DNA from: UBA830 sp002295635
GTDB taxonomy: Bacteria > Pseudomonadota > Alphaproteobacteria > MPNO01 > UBA830
Assembly: GCA_002295635.1 (NCBI GenBank)
Contig: DBHK01000007.1
Span: 53,923 to 117,922, forward strand
Length of the DNA stretch: 64,000 nucleotides
Reading direction: 5' to 3'
In this document: positions 43,016 to 55,100 of the stretch, piece after piece
Numbering within the stretch: position 1 is the first letter of the stretch
How the letters are laid out: each line of letters opens with the position of its first letter
Program-made: the position numbers and the translations under genes
The notes under the pieces: model-generated
Databases searched by the model: none
The model's input: only the letters and a program-made list of their open reading frames with translations
Told to the model about the DNA's origin: nothing

Positions 43016-43039
43016 CTTACCGTTCCCGTTACGCCAACC

Positions 43040-43720
43040 TTAGCGGCTGACCTGCTGTTCCTGCAGTCGTTTATCCTGAGCCATGGGGTCGTGTGCCAGA
43101 ATTTCACCTTTGAACACCCAAACTTTCACACCGCAGGCACCATATGTAGTGCGCCCGGTAGCCGTCCCATAATCGACGTCAGCTCGAAGGGTATGAAGCG
43201 GGACACGGCCCTCGCGATACCACTCCGTCCGAGCAATTTCCGCGCCGCCCAAACGACCGGCGCAATTGATACGTATACCCTCCGCACCCAGACGCATAGC
43301 CGACTGAACCGCGCGCTTCATTGCACGTCGGAACGCTACCCGACGCTCCAGTTGTTGGGCAATATTTTCAGCAACCAGCTTAGCATCTATTTCGGGCTTC
43401 CGAATTTCAACGATGTTCAGATGGGCTTCGCTACCGGTCATTTCAGCAACTTCCTTGCGAAGACGCTCTATATCGGCACCCTTCTTCCCTATCACCACCC
43501 CCGGTCGCGCAGAGTGAATAGTGACGCGAGCTTTCTTAGCAGGACGCTCTATAACAACCCGGCTTATACCGGCCTGCGATAGCTTGTCGAATAAATAATC
43601 CCGTAGCTTAATATCTTCGTGCAACAGGCCGGCATAATTATCGCCGTTGGAGTACCACCGCGAGTCCCATGTTCGGTTAATACCGAGACGGAGCCCGATT
43701 GGATTCACTTTTTGTCCCAT
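43040..43720 (-). CDS. rpsC: 30S ribosomal protein S3
   Basis: 226 aa. N-terminal GQKVNPIGLRLGINRTWDSRW, KH domain with RPGVVIGKKGADIERLR and C-terminal GRLGGAEIARTEWYREG are all present. Confidence 0.98.
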   Translation of the reverse strand: MGQKVNPIGLRLGINRTWDSRWYSNGDNYAGLLHEDIKLRDYLFDKLSQAGISRVVIERPAKKARVTIHSARPGVVIGKKGADIERLRKEVAEMTGSEAHLNIVEIRKPEIDAKLVAENIAQQLERRVAFRRAMKRAVQSAMRLGAEGIRINCAGRLGGAEIARTEWYREGRVPLHTLRADVDYGTATGRTTYGACGVKVWVFKGEILAHDPMAQDKRLQEQQVSR

Positions 43721-44101
43721 TTAGGTTTCCTCCTCGACTTCGCGCACAACTACGGTGAGGTTACTGAAAGGCTTTTGGATCTTACCGACCCGACCGCGGG
43801 CACGGGCACGGAAGCGTTTCATCACGAATGCTTTACCAACTGTCGCCTCTGACACCACCAAACGATCTACGTCCAGTTGATGATTGTTTTCCGCATTGGC
43901 GATTGCAGCCTGCAGGACACTTTTTACTGTTCCAGCAATGCGTTTACGCGAGAAGCTGAGTTCTGCCAAAGCACGCTCTGCAGAGCACCCCCGAATCGAC
44001 TGCGCAACAAGGTTAAGTTTCTGAGGGCTGACACGTATAGTTTTCGCGAAGGCCTGTGCCTCGTTATCGCCAAGACGGCGTTGATTGGACGGCTTGCCCA
44101 T
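43721..44101 (-). CDS. rplV: 50S ribosomal protein L22
   Basis: 126 aa from ATG 44101 (MGKPSNQRRLGDNEAQAFA), with GAGGGG upstream, one base after the rpsS stop; the frame continues upstream through rpsS without coding sense. VRVSPQKLNLVAQSIRG-type block and FRARARGRVGKIQKPFS are conserved. Confidence 0.97.
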   Translation of the reverse strand: MGKPSNQRRLGDNEAQAFAKTIRVSPQKLNLVAQSIRGCSAERALAELSFSRKRIAGTVKSVLQAAIANAENNHQLDVDRLVVSEATVGKAFVMKRFRARARGRVGKIQKPFSNLTVVVREVEEET

Positions 44102-44102
44102 T

Positions 44103-44381
44103 TCAGCCCCTCTTTGCTTTCTTATCGGCAGCATGACCAAGATACGTACGAGTAGCTGCGAATTCACCAAATTTATGACCAACCATATTTTCCGTAACGA
44201 GTACCGGGATGTGCTTGTGTCCATTATGGACACCAAAGGTCAGCCCCACGAACTGCGGTAAAATTGTGGAACGTCGCGACCAAATTTTAATCACATCATT
44301 ACGTCCTGACTCACGGGTTTCCTCTGCCTTTTTCAGGAGATAGCCGTCGACGAACGGGCCTTTCCAAACTGAACGGGCCAT
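44103..44381 (-). CDS. rpsS: 30S ribosomal protein S19
   Basis: 92 aa; ARSVWKGPFVDGYLLKKAEE and FGVHNGHKHIPVLVTENMVGHKFGEF (HKHIPVLVTENMVGHKFGEF) are diagnostic. Confidence 0.98.
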   Translation of the reverse strand: MARSVWKGPFVDGYLLKKAEETRESGRNDVIKIWSRRSTILPQFVGLTFGVHNGHKHIPVLVTENMVGHKFGEFAATRTYLGHAADKKAKRG

Positions 44382-44396
44382 TGTGCCTCTCTCTTC

Positions 44397-45224
44397 TTAC
44401 TTCTTGCGCCGCCGGCGCATAATTAGGTCATCAGATTTCTTTTTGCGCCGTGTGCGCGCACCCTTGGTGGGCTTACCCCACGGGGAAACGGGATGGCGGC
44501 CGCCGGAAGTGCGGCCTTCACCACCCCCATGGGGATGATCCACCGGATTCATCGCAACACCGCGAACTTGAGGACGCTTACCCATCCACCGCTTTCGACC
44601 CGCCTTAGACAAATTAATATTCTGGTTGTCAGAATTGGAAACAGCCCCAACCGTCGCCATACATTTTGCCGGCACCATACGAAGTTCACCGGACGTCAGC
44701 CTTACCTGAGCATAGCCAGAGTCCTTGCCAATCAATTGAACGTAAGTACCCGCTGCACGGGCTAGTTGGCCGCCTTTCCCGGGCTTCATCTCCACATTAT
44801 GAATGATAGTACCGACCGGCATATTTTCCATAGGCATCGCGTTACCCGGCTTAATGTCGGCCCGTTTTCCAGATACCACAACGTCACCGTCCCGAAGACG
44901 TTGTGGCGCCAAAATATAGGCTTCATCACCATCCTCATATCTAATCAGAGCGATGAAAGCAGACCGGTTCGGATCGTATTCGATCCGCTTGACCTTTGCC
45001 GGAACATCGAATTTTGTACGCTTAAAATCGACGACCCGATAAAGACGTTTGTGTCCACCTCCTCGGCGACGCGACGTAATACGGCCCTTGTTGTTGCGGC
45101 CACCTGACTTAGTAAGTCCTTCGGTAAGTGCCTTGATCGGCTTACCTTTCCAAAGGTCAGAGCGGTCAACAAGGACCAGACCGCGTTGGGCGGGTGTATT
45201 GGGCTTGTATTGTTTTAGCGCCAT
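44397..45224 (-). CDS. rplB: 50S ribosomal protein L2
   Basis: 275 aa; near the peptidyl transferase centre. GRNNKGRITSRRRGGGHKR, VRGVAMNPVDHPHGGGEGR (with the conserved active-region His) and a Lys/Arg tail are present. Confidence 0.98.
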   Translation of the reverse strand: MALKQYKPNTPAQRGLVLVDRSDLWKGKPIKALTEGLTKSGGRNNKGRITSRRRGGGHKRLYRVVDFKRTKFDVPAKVKRIEYDPNRSAFIALIRYEDGDEAYILAPQRLRDGDVVVSGKRADIKPGNAMPMENMPVGTIIHNVEMKPGKGGQLARAAGTYVQLIGKDSGYAQVRLTSGELRMVPAKCMATVGAVSNSDNQNINLSKAGRKRWMGKRPQVRGVAMNPVDHPHGGGEGRTSGGRHPVSPWGKPTKGARTRRKKKSDDLIMRRRRKK

Positions 45225-45228
45225 TTGA

Positions 45229-45552
45229 TCAAACCCCCGTGGTCACATCGATTGAGTGACCGTCTTCCAGAGTCACGATAGCTTTTTTGTAGTCCGGCCG
45301 TTTACCTATCATCCCCCGAAACCGCTTTACCTTGCCCTGCTGGCGGATAGTGTTAACAGTCTTGACCTTCACCTTAAAAAGCTCTTCCACTGCCGCCCGT
45401 ATTGCCGGCTTATTTGCGGTCAGCGGGACCCGAAAAGTTACTTGGTTATACTCCGAGCCCATGGTGGCCTTTTCGGTAATGACGGGAGCCAAAATGACAT
45501 CGCAGGCCGAAGCAGCCGAAATGGTTACGGAACGATGATATTTCCAGCTCAT
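45229..45552 (-). CDS. rplW: 50S ribosomal protein L23
   Basis: 107 aa; tunnel-exit docking site for SRP and trigger factor. DVILAPVITEKATM and VKVKTVNTIRQQGKVKRFRG are characteristic. Overlaps the rplD stop by 4 bases. Confidence 0.97.
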   Translation of the reverse strand: MSWKYHRSVTISAASACDVILAPVITEKATMGSEYNQVTFRVPLTANKPAIRAAVEELFKVKVKTVNTIRQQGKVKRFRGMIGKRPDYKKAIVTLEDGHSIDVTTGV

Positions 45553-46169
45553 GAAAGTCGCTCCTGAAGATGCTCGGCAGCACCCCTAGTTAGGACCAAT
45601 GTATCGCGGCGAATGATGTCATACACATTAGCACCCTGTTGGGGCAAAACGTCGACGTTAGCGATATTAGCCGCCGCTCGGGCAAGATTGCTGTCGATTT
45701 CAGCACCAGCAACGATCAGAACATTTGACCATCCAAGCGCGGAGAGCTTGGCAGCGAGATCTTTCGTCTTCGGGGCGGCTAGCGTTGCATCTTCAAGTAT
45801 GACCAGTTTACCGTCAGCCTGCTTATCAGACAGCGCTGATCGCATCGCCATCTGACGAACTTTTCGAGGTAGCTTATGCCCATGATCCCTTACAACTGGA
45901 CCAAAAACGGTCGAACCTCCTCGGAACTGCGTAGCGCGAACTGTCCCCGCGCGCGCGCGCCCAGTTCCCTTCTGGTTCCAGGGTTTAGCTGTCGTCCCCC
46001 TAATTTCGCTAACATTCTTGGTTTTGTGATTACCACTTCGGCGTTTCGCAAGTTGCCAATTAACCATTCGCGAAATGATGTCTTTCCGGACTTCGGACCC
46101 AAATACACCATCGGCGAGGTCAATTGAACCCGCTTTCTTATTATCAAGAGTGAGCACGTCGCATTTCAT
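45549..46169 (-). CDS. rplD: 50S ribosomal protein L4
   Basis: 206 aa; the tunnel loop contains KPWNQKGTGRARAGTVRATQFRGGSTVFGP (QKGTGRARAGTVRATQFRGG). L4 regulates the S10 operon in E. coli. Six bases after rplC. Confidence 0.98.
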   Translation of the reverse strand: MKCDVLTLDNKKAGSIDLADGVFGSEVRKDIISRMVNWQLAKRRSGNHKTKNVSEIRGTTAKPWNQKGTGRARAGTVRATQFRGGSTVFGPVVRDHGHKLPRKVRQMAMRSALSDKQADGKLVILEDATLAAPKTKDLAAKLSALGWSNVLIVAGAEIDSNLARAAANIANVDVLPQQGANVYDIIRRDTLVLTRGAAEHLQERLS

Positions 46170-46175
46170 GGCGCG

Positions 46176-46940
46176 CTATTCCTTCTTCTCATCATTATCT
46201 TTCGACTCATCGATAACTTCAGTGGTGGCCTCTTGTACCGGCGCTTCTGCAGTAGCTGTCTTTACAACGCTCCGGACACCAGCCGGGAACGGCACACCCT
46301 CCGGAAGTATTGACTTAATCGAATCGGAAACCTCTACCCACGCGCCCTTGTGTCCGGGCACACTCCCACTGACCATAATAAGGCCTTGTTCAACATCGGT
46401 CCGTACCACCGCCAAGTTTTGAACAGTGACCCGTTCGGCGCCCATGTGCCCAGCCATCTTTTTACCTTTAAACACCTTGCCCGGATCTTGGCTGTTACCG
46501 GTGGAGCCATGGCTACGGTGGCTTATGGATACGCCATGAGTCGCCTCAAGCCCCTTGAAATTATGCCGCTTCATACCACCTGCAAAACCCTTTCCGATGG
46601 TCGTTCCGGCAACATCTACCATCTGCCCCGGCACGAAGTGACCGGCCGTCAATTCATCTCCCACGCTAAGCATCGCATCCTCAGAAACTCGGAATTCTGA
46701 GAGCTTCCGCTTTGGCGCAACCTTGGAGCGGGCATAGTGTCCACGCATTGGCTTGGAAATATTCTTTGCCTTAGCGGTACCCACGCCTAACTGAACGGCG
46801 GTATAACCATTCTTCGAGGATGTGCGGACGTCAACCACCTGACAGTCTTCGACCTTGAGAACCGTCACCGGTACGTGCACGCCCCCATCCGTGAAAATGC
46901 GGGTCATACCCATTTTCTGTGCGATCAATCCTGAGCGCAT
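46176..46940 (-). CDS. rplC: 50S ribosomal protein L3
   Basis: 254 aa from ATG 46940 (MRSGLIAQKMGMTRIFTDGG). FKGLEATHGVSISHRSHGSTGN (THGVSISHRSHGSTGN) contains the glutamine-methylation region. There is an acidic C-terminal extension (ESKDNDEKKE). The longer frame runs into rpsJ. Confidence 0.97.
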   Translation of the reverse strand: MRSGLIAQKMGMTRIFTDGGVHVPVTVLKVEDCQVVDVRTSSKNGYTAVQLGVGTAKAKNISKPMRGHYARSKVAPKRKLSEFRVSEDAMLSVGDELTAGHFVPGQMVDVAGTTIGKGFAGGMKRHNFKGLEATHGVSISHRSHGSTGNSQDPGKVFKGKKMAGHMGAERVTVQNLAVVRTDVEQGLIMVSGSVPGHKGAWVEVSDSIKSILPEGVPFPAGVRSVVKTATAEAPVQEATTEVIDESKDNDEKKE

Positions 46941-46950
46941 ATTCCTGTCC

Positions 46951-47259
46951 CTAGAGCTTAATCTCGACATCAACTCCGGCCGCTAAGTCAAGCTTCATCA
47001 AAGCGTCAACCGTCTGCGGTGTGGGGTCAATAATGTCGAGTAACCGCTTATGAGTTCGAATTTCGAACTGCTCGCGCGATTTTTTGTTAACATGAGGCGA
47101 CCGCAGAACCGTGTACTTCTCAATCTTAGTAGGAAGCGGGATCGGGCCCCGCACTTCTGCCCCGGTGCGTTTGGCGGTATCCACGATCTCCCCGGTCGAG
47201 GTATCGAGCACTCGGTGATCGAAGGCCTTGAGCCGAATGCGAATATTCTGATTGTCCAT
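46951..47259 (-). CDS. rpsJ: 30S ribosomal protein S10 (NusE)
   Basis: 102 aa; IRIRLKAFDHRVLDTSTGEIV and PTKIEKYTVLRSPHVNKKSREQFEIRTHKR (LRSPHVNKKSREQFEIRTHK) are diagnostic. Also a transcription antitermination factor. Opens the S10 set, 34 bases after tuf. Confidence 0.98.
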   Translation of the reverse strand: MDNQNIRIRLKAFDHRVLDTSTGEIVDTAKRTGAEVRGPIPLPTKIEKYTVLRSPHVNKKSREQFEIRTHKRLLDIIDPTPQTVDALMKLDLAAGVDVEIKL

Positions 47260-47293
47260 GTCTTCGCCCCTTCAAAGGCCCTAGGCTTATAAG

Positions 47294-48484
47294 TTATTCG
47301 GTTATTGCTGCAACGACGCCGGCACCAACGGTGCGGCCGCCCTCGCGGATTGCAAACCGAAGACCTTCATCCATCGCAATCGGCGCAATTAGCTCAACAT
47401 CCATCGAAATGTTGTCACCAGGCATCACCATCTCCGTACCAGCTGGCAACTCAACCTCGCCCGTCACATCCGTTGTGCGGAAATAAAATTGCGGGCGATA
47501 TTTTGTAAAGAACGGCGTATGACGCCCCCCTTCTTCCTTCGTAAGGATATAAGCCTCTGCCTTGAATTTCGTATGTGGTGTGATTGAACCTGGCGCAGAA
47601 AGAACCTGTCCACGCTCAACCTCTTCACGGTCAACACCACGCAGTAGGCATCCCACATTATCGCCAGCTTCGCCAGAATCTAAAAGCTTCCGGAACATCT
47701 CGACACCTGTCACAACTGTCGTCGACGTATCCTTGATACCGACAATCTCGATGTTATCACCAACATTAACGACGCCACGTTCAATACGGCCCGTGACAAC
47801 AGTCCCACGGCCCGAAATCGAGAAAACATCCTCGATCGGCATCAGAAACGGAAGATCCTTAGGGCGCTCCGGCTGAGGAATGTAATCGTCAACTGCAGCC
47901 ATCAACTCCGCAATCGCATCTTTTCCCTGCGACGCGTCGCCGTCCTCAAGCGCAACAAGAGCTGAACCCTTGATCAGCGGAATATCATCACCCGGGAAGT
48001 CATAAGAGGAGAGGAGTTCACGGACTTCTAGCTCTACAAGCTCAAGAAGTTCTTCGTCGTCAACCTGATCGACTTTGTTCAAGAATACAACAATCGCCGG
48101 AACGCCAACCTGACGTGCAAGAAGAATATGCTCGCGCGTCTGCGGCATCGGCCCATCTGCCGCCGACACAACTAGAATGGCACCATCCATCTGCGCCGCA
48201 CCCGTAATCATATTTTTCACGTAGTCAGCATGACCGGGGCAGTCTACATGTGCGTAGTGACGGTTCTCAGTCTCGTACTCGACATGCGCCGTCGCGATGG
48301 TGATACCACGCTCACGCTCTTCCGGTGCCTTGTCAATATCCGCGTAATCAGTGAAGTCAGCCCCGCCACTCTCCGCCAGGACCTTCGTAATCGCGGCCGT
48401 TAGCGACGTTTTACCATGATCAACGTGACCAATCGTACCAACATTACAATGCGGCTTGGTACGTTCAAACTTCTCTTTCGCCAT
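47294..48484 (-). CDS. tuf: Elongation factor Tu
   Basis: GTPase delivering aminoacyl-tRNA, 396 aa. G1 GHVDHGKTSLTAA, G2 GITIATAHVEYE, G3 DCPGHADYVKNMITGAAQMD, G4 NKVDQVDDEE and SAL-type G5 are intact. The effector and kirromycin-region sequences look wild type. Located between fusA and rpsJ; a second tuf may exist outside the window. Confidence 0.99.
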   Translation of the reverse strand: MAKEKFERTKPHCNVGTIGHVDHGKTSLTAAITKVLAESGGADFTDYADIDKAPEERERGITIATAHVEYETENRHYAHVDCPGHADYVKNMITGAAQMDGAILVVSAADGPMPQTREHILLARQVGVPAIVVFLNKVDQVDDEELLELVELEVRELLSSYDFPGDDIPLIKGSALVALEDGDASQGKDAIAELMAAVDDYIPQPERPKDLPFLMPIEDVFSISGRGTVVTGRIERGVVNVGDNIEIVGIKDTSTTVVTGVEMFRKLLDSGEAGDNVGCLLRGVDREEVERGQVLSAPGSITPHTKFKAEAYILTKEEGGRHTPFFTKYRPQFYFRTTDVTGEVELPAGTEMVMPGDNISMDVELIAPIAMDEGLRFAIREGGRTVGAGVVAAITE

Positions 48485-48526
48485 TCGTCTCTACCTTTGC
48501 GTATAAAATTTCTTCTAATTCGTCGA

Positions 48527-50922
<2,396 letters not shown>

Positions 50923-50961
50923 TGCGTTATTCCTGATCTCTCCGCTAATACGGCGCTTAGT

Positions 50962-51432
50962 CTACCAACGATAATGAGCGAACGCCTTATTGGCGTCAGC
51001 CATGCGGTGCGTGTCCTCGCGTTTTTTAACAGCCGTGCCGCGGTTCTCGGCTGCATCTTGCAACTCGCTACAAAGACGATCAGCCATCGTGTTTTCATGA
51101 CGTTTACGAGAGGCCTCAATGATCCAGCGGATTGCAAGCGCTTGACGCCGATCGGGGCGAACTTCAACCGGCACTTGATAGGTGGCCCCGCCCACGCGGC
51201 GCGAACGAACCTCAACCGTAGGCTTCACATTATCAAGAGCATCATGGAATACTTTGACTGGATCTTGGCCCGAGCGCTTAGCGATCGTATCAAATGCCCC
51301 ATAGACTATACGTTCAGCAACAGACTTCTTACCGTGAAACATAATATTGTTAATGAATTTTGTTAAAACTACATCGCTAAATTTAGCGTCCGGAAGAACT
51401 TCCCGTTTTTCTGCTGCGCGTCTCCGTGGCAT
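50962..51432 (-). CDS. rpsG: 30S ribosomal protein S7
   Basis: 156 aa; MPRRRAAEKREVLPDAKFSD and VKPTVEVRSRRVGGATYQVPVEVRP (EVRSRRVGGATYQVPVEVRP) are diagnostic. Str-operon regulator in E. coli. Confidence 0.98.
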   Translation of the reverse strand: MPRRRAAEKREVLPDAKFSDVVLTKFINNIMFHGKKSVAERIVYGAFDTIAKRSGQDPVKVFHDALDNVKPTVEVRSRRVGGATYQVPVEVRPDRRQALAIRWIIEASRKRHENTMADRLCSELQDAAENRGTAVKKREDTHRMADANKAFAHYRW

Positions 51433-51444
51433 TTAACCCTCCCC

Positions 51445-51816
51445 CTATTTCGGCCGTTTCGCGCCGTATTTGGAGCGACGCTGTCGGCGATCAGAAACAC
51501 CTTGGGTATCAAGAGTGCCACGAATAATGTGATAGCGAACACCTGGCAAATCCTTCACGCGGCCTCCGCGTATCATGACGACGGAGTGTTCCTGAAGATT
51601 ATGACCCTCGCCCGGAATATAACTCGTGACTTCAAACCCATTCGTCAGCCGGACGCGCGCCACTTTCCGAAGTGCTGAGTTCGGCTTCTTTGGGGTAGTC
51701 GTGTAAACGCGAGTGCAAACACCGCGTTTCTGCGGGCATGCTTCCATCGCCGGGACCTTATTGCGCGCAGGCTTCGACTTGCGCGGCTTGCGGATCAATT
51801 GATTAATCGTCGGCAC
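51445..51816 (-). CDS. rpsL: 30S ribosomal protein S12
   Basis: 123 aa decoding-centre protein. TTPKKPNSALRKVARVRLTNG carries the Lys43-equivalent, and RVKDLPGVRYH the Lys88-equivalent, so the streptomycin-sensitive form is expected. First gene of the str operon, about 165 bases from its promoter. Confidence 0.98.
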   Translation of the reverse strand: MPTINQLIRKPRKSKPARNKVPAMEACPQKRGVCTRVYTTTPKKPNSALRKVARVRLTNGFEVTSYIPGEGHNLQEHSVVMIRGGRVKDLPGVRYHIIRGTLDTQGVSDRRQRRSKYGAKRPK

Positions 51817-51987
51817 GCCGTCCGTTCCTCAGTTAGTAGCGCGTGAGCGTTTAAGCCGGCTGACCGGTCATACACTAAAAGGCAAGGCGCATGATCGGGC
51901 TGGCCGATTTACGACTCACGCTGGTTGTATTCAGTTTTTCCGCGGATGATTGATTAGCAATGCTAGTCAATTTCCGAAGAGGCGCGG

Positions 51988-52016
51988 AATATAGTGGTGC
52001 GCTATCAACCCGTCAA
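51988..52016 (-). promoter_or_regulatory. Sigma70-type promoter of the str operon
   Basis: On the minus strand TTGACG (52016-52011), a 17-base spacer and TATATT (51993-51988). It points to rpsL-rpsG-fusA-tuf, and probably onward into the S10 operon, with a leader of about 165 bases. The -35 lies in the loop of an AACCC/GGGTT hairpin. Confidence 0.75.
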
Positions 52017-52047
52017 CAGGGTTTTTTTGCCTTGTTTTTCATTAATT

Positions 52048-52091
52048 TGCGGCGCAACTGAACGCGTTCCTAGGTAGTTTGCTGCGCCGCA
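52048..52091 (-). terminator. Inverted repeat after rpoC, weak terminator candidate
   Basis: TGCGGCGCA and TGCGCCGCA form a perfect 9-bp stem with a 26-base loop, starting about 20 bases after the rpoC stop. No T-run follows immediately on the minus strand (AATTAATG), so it may protect the 3' end of the rpoBC mRNA rather than terminate. Confidence 0.4.
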
Positions 52092-52112
52092 CCATATTTC
52101 TCGAATACGGCT

Positions 52113-55100
52113 TTACTCTGCCGGTAGAACTTCCTCTTCAATTTCCTCCGCAGGTGGAATCTGAGCAGCCTCTTCGGCTTGGGAAATTTCGGCAATTTCG
52201 CGATCCCGTTCTGCTGCAATGCTGCGCATTTTATTCATAAATGCGCCAGTTCCAGCGGGAATAAGGCGGCCTACGATGACGTTCTCTTTTAGACCAACCA
52301 AGCCGTCAACTTTACCGGAAACTGCGGCTTCTGTGAGAACACGCGTTGTCTCTTGGAACGACGCGGCCGAAATAAATGACTGGGTCTGTAACGATGCCTT
52401 GGTGATTCCCTGCAGAACAGGAAGAGCTTCGGCAGGTTTAAGGCCTTCGTCCGCTGCCTTATCGTTTTCAGAATCAAATTCCAATCGGTCAACCAATTCG
52501 CCGGACAGGAAGGTAGTTTCGCCGGGTTCGGTGACTTCGACCTTCTGAAGCATTTGTCGGGCAATCACCTCAATGTGCTTGTCATTGATCTTCACACCCT
52601 GAAGGCGATAGACCTCCTGAATTTCATCAATTAAATAGTTTGCTAGGGCTTCAACGCCCATGACGCGAAGGATATCGTGGGGCACTGGATTACCATCCAT
52701 CAGAGCATCCCCGCGTTCGACAATATCTCCCTCTTGAACTGCGATCGGTTTCCCCTTTGGCAACAAATATTCGACCGGTTCGGCGTCCTTTTCCTCAGGC
52801 CGAACAAAAACGCGGCGTTTATTTTTATAATCCTTCCCAAATTCTACACGTCCTTCGGTATCACTAATAATTGCGAAATCTTTTGGTTTCCGGGCCTCAA
52901 AAAGCTCTGCCACCCGTGGCAAACCACCCGTGATATCGCGGGTTTTCGATCCCTCGAGAGGGATGCGGGCGAGCACGTCGCCCGCATGGACATTTTGGCC
53001 GGCCTCAACCGATAAAATCGCATCTACCGAGAGAAAGTAGCGGGCTTCAGCGCCAGATTCGAGAGTAATAACTTCTCCCTTTTTGTCACGCAGAGTGATA
53101 CGGGGCCGAAGATCGGTTCCCTTCGGTTGCTGCTTCCATTCCACAACTGTCTTATATGAAAGCCCAGTTGCTTCGTCGGTAATATCGCGCATCGACACGC
53201 CGTCGACGAGATCCATGAAATTAGCCGTTCCTTCTTTTTCAGAGATGATAGGACGAGTGTAGGGGTCCCATTCGGCGAGACGATCACCACGTTCAACATT
53301 ATCTCCTTCGTCTTTAAGAAGCTTGGAGCCATAGGGTATGCGATAGGATGCTCGTTCGCGGCCCTGATCGTCAACTAGAACGATTTCCGTGTTGCGCGCC
53401 ATTACTACTGGCATTTTGTTGCGATCTATAACAACATTCCGGTTGTTAATCTTCACAGCCGCATCGAATGATGCTTCAACACTGGACTGTTCGGCGCCAC
53501 GTTGCGCGGCACCCCCGATATGGAAAGTCCGCATCGTCAGCTGGGTTCCAGGCTCCCCGATCGACTGTGCCGCGATTATACCAACAGCCTCGCCCATGTT
53601 GACCGGCGTACCGCGAGCAAGATCGCGGCCATAACATGCAGCACAAACACCACCCTTGGTTTCACAAGTCAGTGCCGAGCGGATTTTAATGGATTCAATC
53701 TCCGCGTCGTCAATTTTCTCGGCTAATGCTTCGTCGACCAGCGCTCCTCTTTTAGCCAACTTGCCGTCTTCGACCGGATCGAGAATATCCTCCGCAAGCG
53801 TCCGTCCAAGCACGCGCTCAGAGAGGGGTTCTAGAACGTCTCCACCTTCGATCATCGCAGATACCGTCAGGCCGTTCTTGGTTCCACAATCGTCCTCAGT
53901 CACGGTGCAGTCCTGCGCAACATCAACTAACCGCCTAGTTAAGTATCCTGAGTTAGCGGTTTTGAGCGCTGTATCGGCAAGGCCTTTACGCGCGCCGTGT
54001 GAAGAATTGAAGTACTCCAACACCGTCAACCCTTCTTTGAAGTTAGACATTATCGGCGTTTCGATAATTTCACCCGATGGTTTCGCCATTAGACCGCGCA
54101 TTCCGGCCAACTGTTTCATCTGTGCAGCGGAGCCTCGCGCACCGGAATGTGCCATCATATAAACTGAATTCACCGGCTTTCCCGGCTCAACACGCTCCAA
54201 ACCTTCCATCATTGCATCAGCGACGTTATCCGTGCACTGCGACCATGCGTCGACAACCTTATTGTATTTTTCACCCTGAGTGATCAGGCCATCCTGATAT
54301 TGTTTTTCGTATTCCTTAACTTGGTCTTGGGTCTCATTGACGAACTTTTCTTTTTCGGGGGGTATAAGCAAATCATCCTTACCGAAGGAAATACCCGCCT
54401 TGCACGCATATGAAAAACCGAGGCCCATCATGCGATCAGCAAAGATCACGGTATCCTTCTGACCGCAGTGGCGGTACACGAGGTCGATCACGTCCTGAAC
54501 ATCTTTCTTTGTCAGGACCTTGTTTAGAACATCGACCGGTACAGCCGTACTCTTCGGCAGAATGTGCATAATAAACATTCGGCCGGCCGTGGTCTGCACG
54601 CGGCGGACAACCTCTTTACCTTCATCGTCAACAGTATCCAAACGCACTTGCACTTTGGAGTGCAGTGTAATTATGCCGGCGTCAAGCGCCTGCTCAACTT
54701 CGCCAGTTGAACCGAACGCCATACCCTCGCCCGGCTCACCTTCGCGTTCTAGGCTGAGGTAGTACAGCCCAAGGACAATATCTTGGGACGGCACGATGAT
54801 GGGCTTACCATTAGCGGGACTAAGGATGTTGTTTGTCGACATCATCAACACACGGGCTTCGAGCTGCGCCTCCAGCGAGAGGGGGACATGAACCGCCATC
54901 TGATCGCCGTCAAAGTCAGCATTAAACGCTGTACAAACCAGCGGATGTAATTGAACTGCCTTACCTTCGACTAACACGGGCTCAAACGCTTGGATACCGA
55001 GACGATGCAGTGTCGGAGCCCTGTTTAGCATAACAGGATGCTCGCGGATAACCTCCTCCAAAATATCCCAAACTTCTGGGCGTTCCTTTTCAACCATCCG

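Noticed and set aside
52006..52028. Plus-strand terminator AACCC-N7-GGGTT with T-run
   Set aside because: There is no plus-strand gene ending here, and the sequence is explained better as part of the minus-strand rpsL promoter region.
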